From Xylaria sp. FL1777 (Eukaryota > Ascomycota > Sordariomycetes > Xylariales > Xylariaceae), in contig MU400507.1 in assembly GCA_022578965.1 (NCBI GenBank), positions 620,001 to 684,000 on the forward strand: a stretch of 64,000 bases of DNA, given 5' to 3'. A program made the translations under genes and the position numbers. The notes beneath the pieces are model-generated. The model ran no database searches, had not been told where the DNA came from, and was given only the letters and a program-made list of their open reading frames with translations. Position 1 is the first letter of the stretch. Each line of letters begins with the position of its first letter. Of the stretch, positions 21,619 through 34,200 are shown in pieces.

Positions 21619-24600
21619 ATGCCGTCTTCATCGTTGTCGCTTCTACTCCAGAGGAATAGGGCTGCCGAGCCCGGTCTCCAAGCAAGTGCCCAAAACCACG
21701 GTCTCCAAGCGCCCGACCATGACTTTTCCGATAACCAAGCGCAAGCTCCCCTGGCAACAATCCCACAAATCCCACCGACATCACTGAATGCCGTGGGCGT
21801 TTCTCCGGATGGCACTAGTCTTCCCCAGGGCTTCTCGGCTCTCACCCCAGCGAACCAAAGTCATTTGATGACATCGAGTCTATATCAATGCGCCGACTGT
21901 AAGAAGCGATACTCACGTCCTGAGCATCTGGCCCGGCACATCCAGACACACACACTCGGCAAGAGATTCTCATGTCGAATATGCGGGAAGGCATTCGCAC
22001 GCGCAGATCTGCTCAAGCGACACGCTGCAAATCACGAAAATGATGGGGATAGCAGCAGGAAACGCCGGCGGATAGATGCTTCGCCTGGTTCGGGTCGCGT
22101 CTCTCATGCATGTCGTCAGTGTGCCGGGGCTCGTGTCAAGTGCGAGGAAATCAAGCCTTGCCAACGATGTCAGAAGAAGGGCTTAGCTTGTGAATACGCA
22201 GCAACTGAAGCTGCATCTACCGCTGCGCTGCATCTTCTCCATACCTCTGCTGATGCCCAGAATGCTTCGCATATACCCGGTACCTCGACTAGCCCCTCAC
22301 AATTCAGCCCGGCAACAATCCAGGATCAAAGACAGATGCCTCAAGAAACCACACTGTCCATCATTCACGAGACCCATGACGTCCTATTAGACACGGACAT
22401 CAAACATGAGCAAGGCCAATTACCGACACCAAATACCATAACAGAACCAGGTAGGTTTCGATCTTCCTCAACTCTATCATTCTGTGTTACTATCTTTGTC
22501 TTCGTGTTATGGATCGAATTGGTGAAAGGCGATTTCTCGCATCACCTAGTCAATTGATCGTCTATTTTTATTTATCAAAACAATCCTTCTCTAGGTGTAG
22601 AGCTGCGTGTATTTCGTAACACTGCGCAGCATGCACACCTACGAAACGCATATGGCGCGGTTATCTAACGTGTTACAGGTCACTACCCATACGACAATGC
22701 CTATGCAACAAATAATAATGCGGCCGATATGACCCATCAGCCATTCTCGGATTTCTTACGGGATGTACTTTATGCCCAGTCTTTGGACCCTTCACGGTTA
22801 GCTGAGGCTCAGGGTCTCGCTGTGCTCGACTTCTGTGATGATACTAGCTATGAACTTAATGAGATGGATTTCGGAATGCTAGAGAATTGGAACTTGGATG
22901 GAATGGGCGAACGTGCTGTAGTAACTCAGGCAGAAACCCCCCAAACCGACGACTCTACCGTGGACATGGCACAAATGAGACGGAAACTGGTAAAGATCTG
23001 GACAGATTCTCCATGGCGTTGGATTCCTGATAAAAGGGATCACGGCTATAGCGAACACGGGAATCTTCCCCTACCGTGCAGAGACTCGGCGAGCCAACAG
23101 TTCCAGGAACGTCAAAGGCAAAAAGACCGGGTCATCCAAGACAAGCTGGACCCATCAAGCCGTGACAAGATCCTAGCAGTGGTTCTTGGTGCATGCGGGG
23201 GTGAAGCAATGAGGATGCGAGTCGCCGCATCGTTTCCTTCTGTCGAGATTATTGACACCTTGACGCACGTATTCCTAGCAGCACACCTTTGTTCTGTTTC
23301 GGGCTGGATACATTTTGGCACCTTAGCGCTGAACTCTCAATGGCCTGAGTGGCTGGTTACTACGGCCGCTGCCGGCGCAATCATGACACCTGTTCCTACC
23401 TTGAGAAAGTTCGGGTTTGCCATACAAGAAGCAGTGCGTGAGTTGCTCGACTACCCAGATTTTTTAAGATATTATTGCTAAGTTTTTTCAGGTCTTGTTC
23501 TACCGACAAGAGTGAGTACCAGGGAATTTTCATTTACGGTTTGCTCTTACTAAAATATCTTGTAGTTCGAAGAAAATAATACAGGCATCGCAAATCTTGG
23601 CCTAGTACAGACTCTTGTGTTGGGACAAGATATTTCGCTTTGGAGTGGTAATAGACGGAAAATGGAAATCGCCGAGTGCCATTTGCTCATCCCTATCACG
23701 GTATGTGAAACTAGACGCGGCTCGGTGAATCTAGGGGCTGACACTCATAGATGATGCGTTATAGAGGCAGGTTCCAGCGTTGTTCCTATCCTGCAATCAC
23801 AGTGAATGAGAGTGACCAAGGCGAGGTACTGGAAGAAAAGTGGAGGTGCTGGTACGAATCTGAATCTTGGAAACGACTGGCTTTCCATTGCTATACGCGA
23901 GACGCTCAAGCATCGATGACTACGCTGGCGAGTCCGACGATGTCCTATGCAGAGCTGACGCTTCCCCTTCCCGAATCTAAAGAACTATGGTTCGCCAGGA
24001 CCGCCCTTGAGTGGAAGCAAGAGTATCTTTTGCGATCTGCTGGTCAGACTAAACGGCCACCATGCCTAGGAGATCTCTTACGCGATGTTGATCTACTCGC
24101 GGCAAATCATCGACGGCTAGACACTCAGTATGCTATATCAATCTACTTGCATGCTTTCTGGAACCTTATCTTCGAATGGCGACAATTAAGTGCTGTTCAC
24201 CGGACAAACCCATTCCAAAGCAACTATCAGACTAGTCCGAATCTAATCCTCAACTCACGCCATCAGGAGCTTTGCAAGGCGCTCTCTAGTTTTCAACTAG
24301 TCACGGCCGATTGGCATGCTAGTTTTTCGGCTCAGGAAGGCCTGCTTCTAAATTTGGTCCTGATGAACCTCCACGTGTCACTTGACGATCTCCAATTATT
24401 CGCTGGGAAAGAGGGCGAGGATCAAGCAAGAAGAGTTTATCCTATACTCCAACAGTGGTCAGAAAGCACCGAGGCCCGACAAGCCTTATGGCATGCGGCG
24501 CAAATCTTGCGGCAGGCAAAGATGTTTCCACCTGGTCATCTCAAGCAGTTCTATGCCGTTGGCGTTCATCATGCTGCCTTGGCACTATGGACCTATGGAG

Positions 24601-24923
24601 TTGTGACTAGAGCGACGCGGAATCAGTCGTCTATTAACAGCTCGAAAGACGTGGTTTATATTGATGGCCTTGAATCCACGGAAGTACAGCGCTTCATCAA
24701 GTTTGGACACGGGCGACCAACGATACGGGGTGTAAGGTGTGACGACGGCCGCCAGGGTGTTGAATCGGCATTAGAAGACCCCAGATCCTGCATGGAAATC
24801 GCGCAAGAAATTTTGCGCATGAACTTCAATACCGGCCAGGAGGTTTTGCCGCCAATGGTCGAGAATCTCTGTCACCTAATCAAGCAGCTGGGAGGGGCAG
24901 CGTGGGCAGTAGGGCTAGGATAA
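21619..24923 (+). CDS. Transcription factor with two C2H2 fingers, a Zn2Cys6 cluster and a fungal-specific regulatory domain
   Basis: Exons 21619-22450, 22679-23437, 23492-23511, 23566-23700 and 23751-24923 give 972 residues. C2H2 finger 1 uses Cys91, Cys94, His107 and His111; finger 2 uses Cys119, Cys122, His135 and His139. A basic nuclear-signal-like RKRRR lies at 147-151. A Zn2Cys6 cluster follows, with cysteines at 165, 168, 175, 181, 184 and 191 (spacing 2-6-5-2-6). The rest resembles the fungal-specific transcription factor region, including SLWSGNRRKMEIAE and ESWKRLAFHCYTRDAQAS. Exon 3 is only 20 nt; it removes an in-frame stop and joins AVRLVLPTR to FEENNTG. The first intron is unusually long (228 nt) and could hide a further exon. 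The gene probably regulates transcription in the nucleus. Control of the nearby enzyme and transporter genes is possible but not shown. Confidence 0.92.
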
Positions 24924-26060
24924 GGTACATTGATAAGCAACCCAAAAAAAAGAAAAGAAAACAAAAAGAAATAGAGCACTAGAACCCTGGCCGCCGTTTG
25001 AAAAGGCATTAAAGCTAAACCACTTTGTTTGTTATAACAGGGTCTCCATGACCGAACATCTTCCCCGATCTCGTTGTATATACTACCTCCGTCCTCCTCT
25101 TCATGCCCTTCATAAGCTTAAGACACGGCAAAAAATATGTCACTCAATAGCTACCCTTCTCAATGTACAGTTGAGGTAATTTCGCAAACCTAGTGATGAT
25201 CTCTAAAGCCAAATAGCTTGTTACAGATATTCAATTTCATTTCCGGGTAGCAAATGAGTTTTACGTTAGCATCGCATGGTTAAGGCCCCCCCTATGAAAT
25301 CGTCGTCTTTGCCGCATCACACCCCGGAATCTAATAACTGGATTGGGATGCCTGCAGTAGTGTACATAGTCCAGTACTGGTAAAACGTACCTTGTCAGGT
25401 ATTATGGAGACGCTAAAATGCGACCCGCTGGCGAAAGAAGTATTTTATTTCGAGATACTTGCACCAAAAACCCCCTGCCCTCCCCCCGGCGGCGAAGCGG
25501 GACTCGGAGCCACAAAAGCCCATAATACTTGACTAGGCACGTTTTATACCGCTGTATCAGTGTAGAGGCTGCCATGGCTGTCACAGCCCTGCCTAGCACA
25601 CATGAACGATGCAGCCACAACGGCCTAGGCTAGATAGGTATACGAACTCCCGTGGCCCTCCACTGCAGCCTTCCCCCCCTGTCCTGAGTCCGCTGCCACA
25701 GATGACTTTGACGCTAAGCTAGGTACAATAATACAGTACAAAGACCATATGTGGTGACTTTATTAAGCCGCACAGTGTTTGACATCAAACTAGTATACAT
25801 AGGACTTACTATGTAGGTACCTAAACTAGATAGGTAGCTACTTGATACGACCCTGTAGGGGTGTATCGATATTCTGGCTTATTCCATGAGGCTGGTGCGT
25901 GGCTTGCCCATGAGGCTGTGCGTTGCTCCGGACCAGCATGGTGGGGGCCACCTAACCCAGTAGGGCCACCTACACACATAGATAGAATTATTCTGCGGAC
26001 TGGAAGTTATGACCTTCTTTCCTTTAACATTATTCCAATATATACTTTTTCTATTTATAC
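24924..26060. other. Intergenic up to the AT-rich block
   Basis: This spacer follows the transcription-factor stop. It starts with an A-rich patch (24940-24970), and balanced composition continues to about 26,000. The last 60 bases grade into the extremely A+T-rich block. Small open frames on both strands (25402-25620, 25861-26079) show no family features. Confidence 0.55.
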
Positions 26061-29000
26061 CCCTAAAAACACCTATTAAAATAGTGCTTTTATTTATGTT
26101 TTATTTATAAGAACTAAACTAAACTAAAACAGTTTTTTTTATAAAAACAGTTTATTTTCTTTATAAAAACCATTGATTTTTTTTATAAAAATTATTATTT
26201 TAACTTTAGTTAAAACTTTATACTTTACTTATATTTATGCCTTAGTATATAGCACTCTTTGCTAAGTTTAAAACATTTGCTTATTAGTTATACTAAGCTA
26301 ATATAAATATACTTTATTTATTAGCTAATTAAACATAAATGCAAACTTTAGTTAACTTATTATTTAAAAGTGCAAATAAGTAAGTTTATTAGTTAATTAA
26401 ATAAAGCATAAACTTGTAAAATTAAGTAAGCTTTATAATATACTTTTATATTTTATATAGCAAATATTGCAAATCACCCTTTAGTTAATTAATAGCATAA
26501 AAATATATATATATTTTTTTTTCTTTTATTTTATTATTTATTTTGCATTATTATAATATATTATAACTAGCTAAAGTAATAAACTAAACTTATTTTAGTT
26601 TATTTTATTATTTTTAAAGCTAACTACTTAATTTAAGTTTTAAGCAAAATTACTAAAAAAAAACTTAGCTATAATAAAACTAAATAACATTATACTTAAA
26701 AAAATTAAACCTAATAATAAAACAATAAAATATTTGCACTTAAAAAACAAAAAATATAAAATAACACTTATTAAAATTAATAATAAGTTTATTAAAGTAA
26801 ACAAATAATTAAGTAACATTATATATTTATTAAAACAATAAATTAAAATAACTATTAACTATAAAAAGTAGTTTAAAAAAGTTATAAAATCTTTAAAAAA
26901 GCTATTATTACTTAATAAAAACAACTTAAGTAATTAAAACTTAAACTGCTTTTAAAAAACTATAAAAGTTATATAGCTTTTACTTTTTTTATTTAACCTT
27001 TAATTATTTAAACTTTTTAAGCCCTTTAAGCCTTTTAAATAAAAAAGTACTTAACATAAAAAAAATGTTATAATAATAACCTATATAATTTTAATAGCTT
27101 TAGCTTTAATAACTTTAATAGCAATAATAGTATTTTTAGTTTACTTTTTATTAATTAATAAAATAACACCTTAAATATAATAATTACTTAAAGCATAACT
27201 TTAATAAATAATATTAAACTAAAGCACAAAAAAGTAAAAACCTTTAATTTTAAATATAATAACCTTAATAATCTTAGCGTTATTATAAAAAGCAAAAACG
27301 TAATTTTTATAAACGTTTACTTTTTTTTTAACTAGCTTAATTCTTTTAAAGCAAACTTAAAAATAAGCTATATAAACAAAAAACAAATTATAATAATGTT
27401 TTTAACTTTATTTATAAAATTAGCTCTTTTATAATAAAACAATAAAATTACACTAATTAAAAAAACTAAAATGTATACTAAAAAACTTAAAAGCATTATA
27501 AAAAAAATAACAAAACAATTTGCTATAAATACTAGTATTATAACTAAAAGGTTTAAAAAAAAAAACTTATTTTAGCTTATATTTATTGTAATAAATATGC
27601 TTTTTTATAGTTTATATAAAAGAAACTTTAATATATAAAAGCTATAAATATACTTAAAGCTAAAAACGTTAATTAAAAAAGCGTTATATTTTAAATTTAC
27701 AATAATATAAAATTAAAAATTAAGTAGTTCTTAAAACTATTATATAGTTATTATACCTTAAAGCAATACATAAAAAAAATATATAAAGCTAAAAATAACT
27801 TATAAAACTTAGCTAAAAAAATCTTTAGCAAAAAAGCAAAAAAAATACATTTTAACGCTTTTTATGTTTAATTTATTATATTACTTAAATAAAAACGTTT
27901 AACATTTTAAAGCTTATAAAAAAAGTATAAAAATAAACGTAGTTATTATAAAAACAAGTTTTAAAACTATTTATTTAATTACTATTGCAGTAAAAAACAA
28001 AATAATAACTAACGCTTTAAATAAAACAAAAATTGCTATTATAACTATAATTATTAATAAAATTGCAGTTAAAACTATAATCGTAATTATAATTATAATT
28101 GTAATTATAATTAAAATTAAAGCAAAAGCAGTAAAAATAAGTTATTAAACCGCTTTTATTATTATAATAAAAGCTAAAACAAATAAAGCAACTAAAGTAA
28201 AAACTAAAATAAAAACCGCTTATATAACTTTTATTAGCATAGTTTAAATAAGCATAACTTAAGCAAAACATATAACAATAAACATAATAACTATAATAAA
28301 AAAAACAATTAATTAAAAATACATTTTATAACTAAAAATAAAAAAAGTTAGTTTATTAATTATTATTTATTAAAAAATAAGCAGTTTTACTATATAACGG
28401 AAATTTTATAATAGCTTAATTTAAAATTAACCTGTTATTAATATTACGCTAAATTTAAGTCCTTAAATAATAAAAAAGCTTATTTTTATAAATGTAAGCT
28501 AATAATAAAACTTAAAAAACTTATAATATTAAACTTTTCTTTAATACGCTTTTTTTTTAACCTTAGTAAAAAAACCTATAAATATTACAATAAATTATTA
28601 ATATTATATAACTAATTATTTAAACACTTTAATTATTATTAGTTAATAATATAAAAAAAAGTCAAGCAATTAAACAAAAAACCTTAAAAACTTAAAAAGC
28701 TTTAAAAATAAACTAAAAAACCCCGCGCTTAAAAAACTCCTTAAAAAGCTAAAATAAAAAAGGCTTTTAACTATAATATAAAAAAAAACGCCAAGTATTT
28801 ATGCTATATTTACTTATGTTTTAATATAATAAATTCTTTAAGCAAAAAAACAATAAACATATATAATAACTTAAAAGCAAAAAATTTATATGTATTTAAA
28901 AACCTTTTTAATAAATTAAAATATAAAATCGAGAATTATATTTATAACGCTAAAAAACTTAAAGCAAAAAAAATAAAATGTATTTAATAAGCTAAGTTTA

Positions 29001-30997
29001 AGTTCTTTTACAAAAAAGTAAACAAAAAAAATAAACTAACTATTTAAAAATTTAAAAAAAAAGCGTAAATAATTAAAAACTTTATTATTAATGCTTTATT
29101 AAGCAATAATTTCCTTGTTTTATATAAAGCAAACATTAATTTTAATATAAGCTTTATAATATTTCTAGCATTAAAAAACTTTTAAATAAAGTTTAAAATT
29201 ATTGCTTATAAGCATAAATATATATAATAAATAATAAGCAAAAAAAAAATAAACCTTAAAAACAAAAAGTTTACTTATATAATAATAAACTATAAAGCTT
29301 TACTTATTAATTACAACTTTTGTTTTATAGCTAAAAAATTTATATTAGTTACTATAAATACTTTGCTTAACATTAAAACACTAAAAGCAATACTTTTAAA
29401 AAATGCATTAAGCAAGCATATAATAATTACAAAAAGTATAAAACTTAAATTAATACGCAAAAATAAATATATTAATTACTTTAACGTTTTGCTTAAAAGT
29501 ACATTAAAAACAATAATATTTATTATTATAATAGCAATAAATTTTATAAAAAACATAAGCTAAACAACTTTTAATAATAGCACTATTAATATAACATTGC
29601 AAAATAGCTAAATAACCATTAATATAATATATAAGCTATTATATAATGTTATATTTAAAGCGCTAAAATTAATAAAAAACTTTAAACTCTTTAATTATAT
29701 AACTATAACAATAAATATAAATAATAAGTTTAATATAATACCTTTAATTATTATAATAACTATAAAGTTAATTTTGTTTAAAAATATGCTTATACTAAAG
29801 AAAATTACTAATTTAGCAATTAAGCACTTAGCTATATTTACTTTAAAAACATTTTTTATTAACTAAATAAAAGCAATAATTAATAAAGCAAATAAAACAA
29901 ATTATATTAGTTTTATACTTGTTTTAAAAAACCTTTAACTTAAAATCTCTAATATATAATTAACATTAAGCATTAAAAAACCATAAGATTTGCTAAAAAT
30001 TATAATAAACATAAGTATATATATATATACTAAGCAAACTTTTTTCGTAAAAGAATTTAAAAAAATAGCAAAATCCTTTAACATTTAAAAAAACAAAAGA
30101 ATAATAAATATACTAAAAAACTAACAAATAAAAATTCCTTTAATAAAAAAATAATAAAACTAAACTATAAAACTTAGTAGCTAGTTATATTTCTTAAGCT
30201 AAAAAAACATAAATGTTTTAAATAAATATTATAATAAATTATATAACTAAAAAAAAATAAAGTAAGTTAATAACTTAACTTTTTTTACTTATTTAATTTT
30301 TATTGCTTAATAAAGCGTTTTTAATAAAATAGCTAAACAAAAAGCAATAAAACAAAAAAAACAAATTATAATAAACATAAAAAACATTAATAAAATAACA
30401 GTACTTAATAACTATTTTTTGCTTTTATAAGCTAAAATTATTGCATTTTTATAAAGTAAGCATTTTATAACTATAATTAATACTATAGTATTCTTTTATT
30501 AGTTTTTAATACATTTAAACTATAAAAACAAGTTTATTGTAATAAATCCTTAAAGTATTAAATAATACTAAATAACAATAATAAGTTTTTATAATAGTTT
30601 TATATATGTTTAATAGTTTATAAACAAATTGTTTTATTTATATAACTTTTATAAAGCTTTTATAAATAACATTGTAATATTTTTAAATATAGTAAAACAG
30701 TACAAAAAACACTTAAAAACTATTTTTAGTTTTTTTTAAAAAAAAAACATTGCTATATTTTTTATAAAGTTCTTTATTAAGTACTTATTAATAAACTTAT
30801 TAAAATTCCACGTTAATATATTTAAACTAGCAAATATAAAAAGTTATATTATAACGTTTTATAATTTAGCTTTTTTTAATTAGCTAAAAGCCCTTAAAAT
30901 ATATATTAAAACGTTTAGTTTTCTTTGTAATTTTATATTATATTATGCAAAACTAAATAAACTATTATAAAAAAAAAAAGCTGCATTTTTTGCTTAA
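26061..30997. mobile_element. A-rich decayed element, left arm interrupted by element X
   Basis: This is decayed A-rich DNA on the plus strand, ending at the CTTAA (30993-30997) that serves as the left target duplication of element X. The same A-rich character resumes after X at 61,757, so the two arms were probably one older element or repeat. No transposase or polymerase motif can be read. Imperfect tandem units containing TATAAAAACAGTTT occur at 26,134-26,200, and a TAATTA/TATAAT low-complexity patch lies near 28,080. Confidence 0.5.
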
Positions 30998-31190
30998 TGT
31001 TATAAAAGGTATAAAGCATTAAAGGTTAAGTATAATAGTTAATATATCTTTAGTTTTATAGTAAGTATTTAATAAAACTAAAGCTTAAAAAAAAAAGGAA
31101 ACTTTTATAAAATAAGTATAAAAAGGATATTTTATATATATATATAACCTGTAATATGTGCTAAAGTACTTAAATAGCCTAGTTATAATA
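30998..31190. repeat. Left LTR of element X (uninterrupted copy, 193 bp)
   Basis: It begins TGTTATAAAAGGTATAAAGC and ends TTATAATA, with the final CA changed to TA, as RIP would do. Its first about 140 bases match 38664-38807 and its last about 53 bases match 61704-61756. It thus preserves the empty site of element Y, at the TA run near 31135-31145. Confidence 0.85.
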
Positions 31191-31208
31191 ACTATTTCCT
31201 TTTTTTTA
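31191..31208 (-). other. Possible polypurine tract of element X
   Basis: Directly inside the left LTR the plus strand is ATTTCC followed by eight T, i.e. a purine run on the minus strand. LTR elements carry such a tract next to the 3' LTR, which supports minus orientation for X. The call is weak because T runs are common throughout the block. Confidence 0.35.
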
Positions 31209-34200
31209 ATTAGGTTGTTTTTAATTTATATACAAGTAAAATTAATTAAAGTAATTAATTTTAAGTATAAGTAGTAAAGTAAAGTAGTATAAAGTAATTA
31301 AGCATAAATGTAGTATATTAAATAAAATGCTTATGTAGTATAATAGTTAAAGTACTTATGTATTTATGTTTATGTTTACATATTAAATTACGTTTGTTTT
31401 GTGCTGCATTTATAGCAGGTTTTGCGTTTATACTTCTGTTACTATATGTTCTTTTTTTTTTTTCTTTTTTTTTTCTTTTTTTTTTAGCTGCTGCTAAACA
31501 ATTAGTTTTAGTTATATATTTTATTACTGCTATTTTTATATTTATTTTATATCTTTTCTGCTTTTTTTTTAATTATTATTTGTATTATAATTATGCTGTT
31601 TAAACTTGCAGTAATTAAAAGTAGTACACATAAACGCAGTTATAATTAAAGCTATAATTATAAACGTAAATATAAAAAATTATTACAATTTGTTTTATGC
31701 TTAAATTTATCTAGAAATAAGTTTAATTTTACTATAAAACAAAACTTTAATAAACCTTTTTGCTAGAAGTTTAATAACTTTAGTAATAAAAATAAAAGTT
31801 TTAATAGTTTGCTTTTTTTTTAAAATAGCTTTAATTCTAATAAAGATATAAATACTATTAAGCTTTTTATAAATTAAAAAAATAAAAATAAAAATAAAAA
31901 TAAAAATAATTTAAACCTTATAAATTTAAATAAAAATCTAAATGTTGTTTTGCGTAATTTTAATATAAATAATGCAAAAAATAAGTTTAATTTTAATGCA
32001 AATATTAAAGTTTTTATGCTAGCTAAACATTAGCTTGTTTTTATAATAACTTTTATTTATAAACTTTGCAAGCAAACTACTAAAGCTAAAAACAAAAAAT
32101 ATAAAACTATTAAAAAAGCAATAGTTTTAAGTAGTTTATTAGTATATTAGCTTTATTTTAAGCGTTTTAAAAAGGTATTTTAGTTAAAAAATAGCTTACT
32201 TTTAAATATAGTTTACAAATTTAAAAATTTAAAAATAATAGCTTATATAAGCTATATAAATAGCTATATTTTATGCAAGCTTATAAGTTAATTTATATTT
32301 ATTTTAAATTAGTTTTATTAATAAGTTAGCTATTTGCTATATTATATTTTAATATAATATATATTTAAAAGTTATTAAATTAGTTTGTTTATTTTTTTGT
32401 TTTTTAAAAAAACAACTATAAGAAAGTTATTATAAATAAAAATTGTACTATTGTTTAAAAAACTTTAAATAATTATTGTATTAACTTTACAGCTATACAG
32501 TTTTATTTCCTAAAAATATTTCTGCGTTTTTTGTTAACTTATAAAGCTTAGTTTTAATTAATTAGCAAAGTTAGCAATATAAAAATAAATAGTTTTGTTT
32601 TTATTTTATATAAGGTTTAGCTAATAATTAGCAATGCAAAAATATTGTACTAAATATAAACATTTAATAATAAAACGTAAATTTTTAGCTTGTTAAGCTA
32701 TTAAGCTTTTTTATATAAACGCTATAAATAGCTTTATTTAGATTAACTTTATAAGGTTTTTTAACAAAATTAAAACTATTTTTAACGCTAGCAGTATATT
32801 TATTTAATTGCATTTAAAGTGCAAGTTTTAAACTATAAATATGCAGCTTAAAAAGCTGCTTTTATTTTTTTTAAGAAAAATATACGTAAAGCTATATTAA
32901 TTATTGCTAATAAGCATAAATAAAAGTATTTAATAGGCTTTTTTTAACATAAAAATGTTCTAAAGTTTAATAATTAATATTTTAAGGCTTTTTTATAAAG
33001 ATTTTATAACTTATTTATAGCGTTTTTATATATAGCTTATTAATAAAGCGCAAATATTTTAAAACTTAAAGCAATAAATATAATTCTTATTATGCAATTA
33101 AAAACAAAAAAATAATTAATTAGTATATATAACGTAATTAAGCTTTAGTTTATAGCTAAATTAATAATAAATTAGTATTATTTTGTTAGCTTAATAGCTT
33201 TGTTTTTTTTTTATAATTTAAGCGTTTTTTAAAGTTTTTAATTGCTTTAAAAGCTATAATATTAATAATAAGTATTTATTAATTATACTTAGTTAGCTAG
33301 TTTTTTTACTTAATAAAATAATATTTTTTTTTATTATAAGTTATTTTATTTATTATATTTTTAACTTTTTATTTTTTTAACTTATTTTTAAGGTTTAATA
33401 TAAGCAAACTATATTTATGTTTAACTTTTTAAAGCTTAAGCAACTAAATTAAAAAAACGGAATAAAAGCAACTATATTATTTTAAAAAACTAATATAATA
33501 TGCTTATAAACTAACTATAGAAAAAATTTGGAAAGATTTAATAAACTTAAGCGCTAACTTTTTATTTTTAAACTTAATATTTCTTATTAATAATACTACT
33601 AAGTTCTTAGTTTTAAAGGTTATAAGTTTATATTTATTGTTATAATGTTTTATATATTTATTAGTTATGATTTATTATTGTTTTGTTATTTTGTTTTTAA
33701 TAGTTTATAATTTATTAAAACGTTTTTGTATAGCTAAAATTCTTTTTAATGTAAAGTTATTTTTAACAAATAAACAGAATTTTAGCATATATTTATATAA
33801 AGCTTTAAAAAGTAATTATTTAATTATAAAATTAATAGCAAAATTTATAACAAAAAAGGCTTAAAGTAAAAATTAAAGCTAATTAGTTTGTTTATTATTT
33901 ATAAAGCACTTAAAATAGCTTTTAATTACTTAGTTTATTTGTTTTGTTTGTTTATTAGTTTTAAAGTAAAATGCTATTAAAAGCTTTTGCTTAACTTTTA
34001 AATAATAACATAAATTAAACTAGAATTAACTAGTAAAAATAAAGCTTTTATTAAAAATAATGCTTTTTAAGCTATTATAAATATATTTAATTTTATAATA
34101 AAATAAAACTGCTAGCTTAATTAAAGTTATAGTAGTATTAATTAAAAATAAGTATATAAGCTTAATAAATTTATTTATAATAATAAAAATAATATTAACT

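Noticed and set aside
28017..28271. Tyr/Asn/Phe-rich open frame in the AT block
   Set aside because: It is a translation of TAATTA-type low-complexity DNA, with no motif.
31358..31603. Hydrophobic open frame in the AT block
   Set aside because: T-run sequence yields Phe and Leu strings; the frame lies inside the decayed interior of element X.
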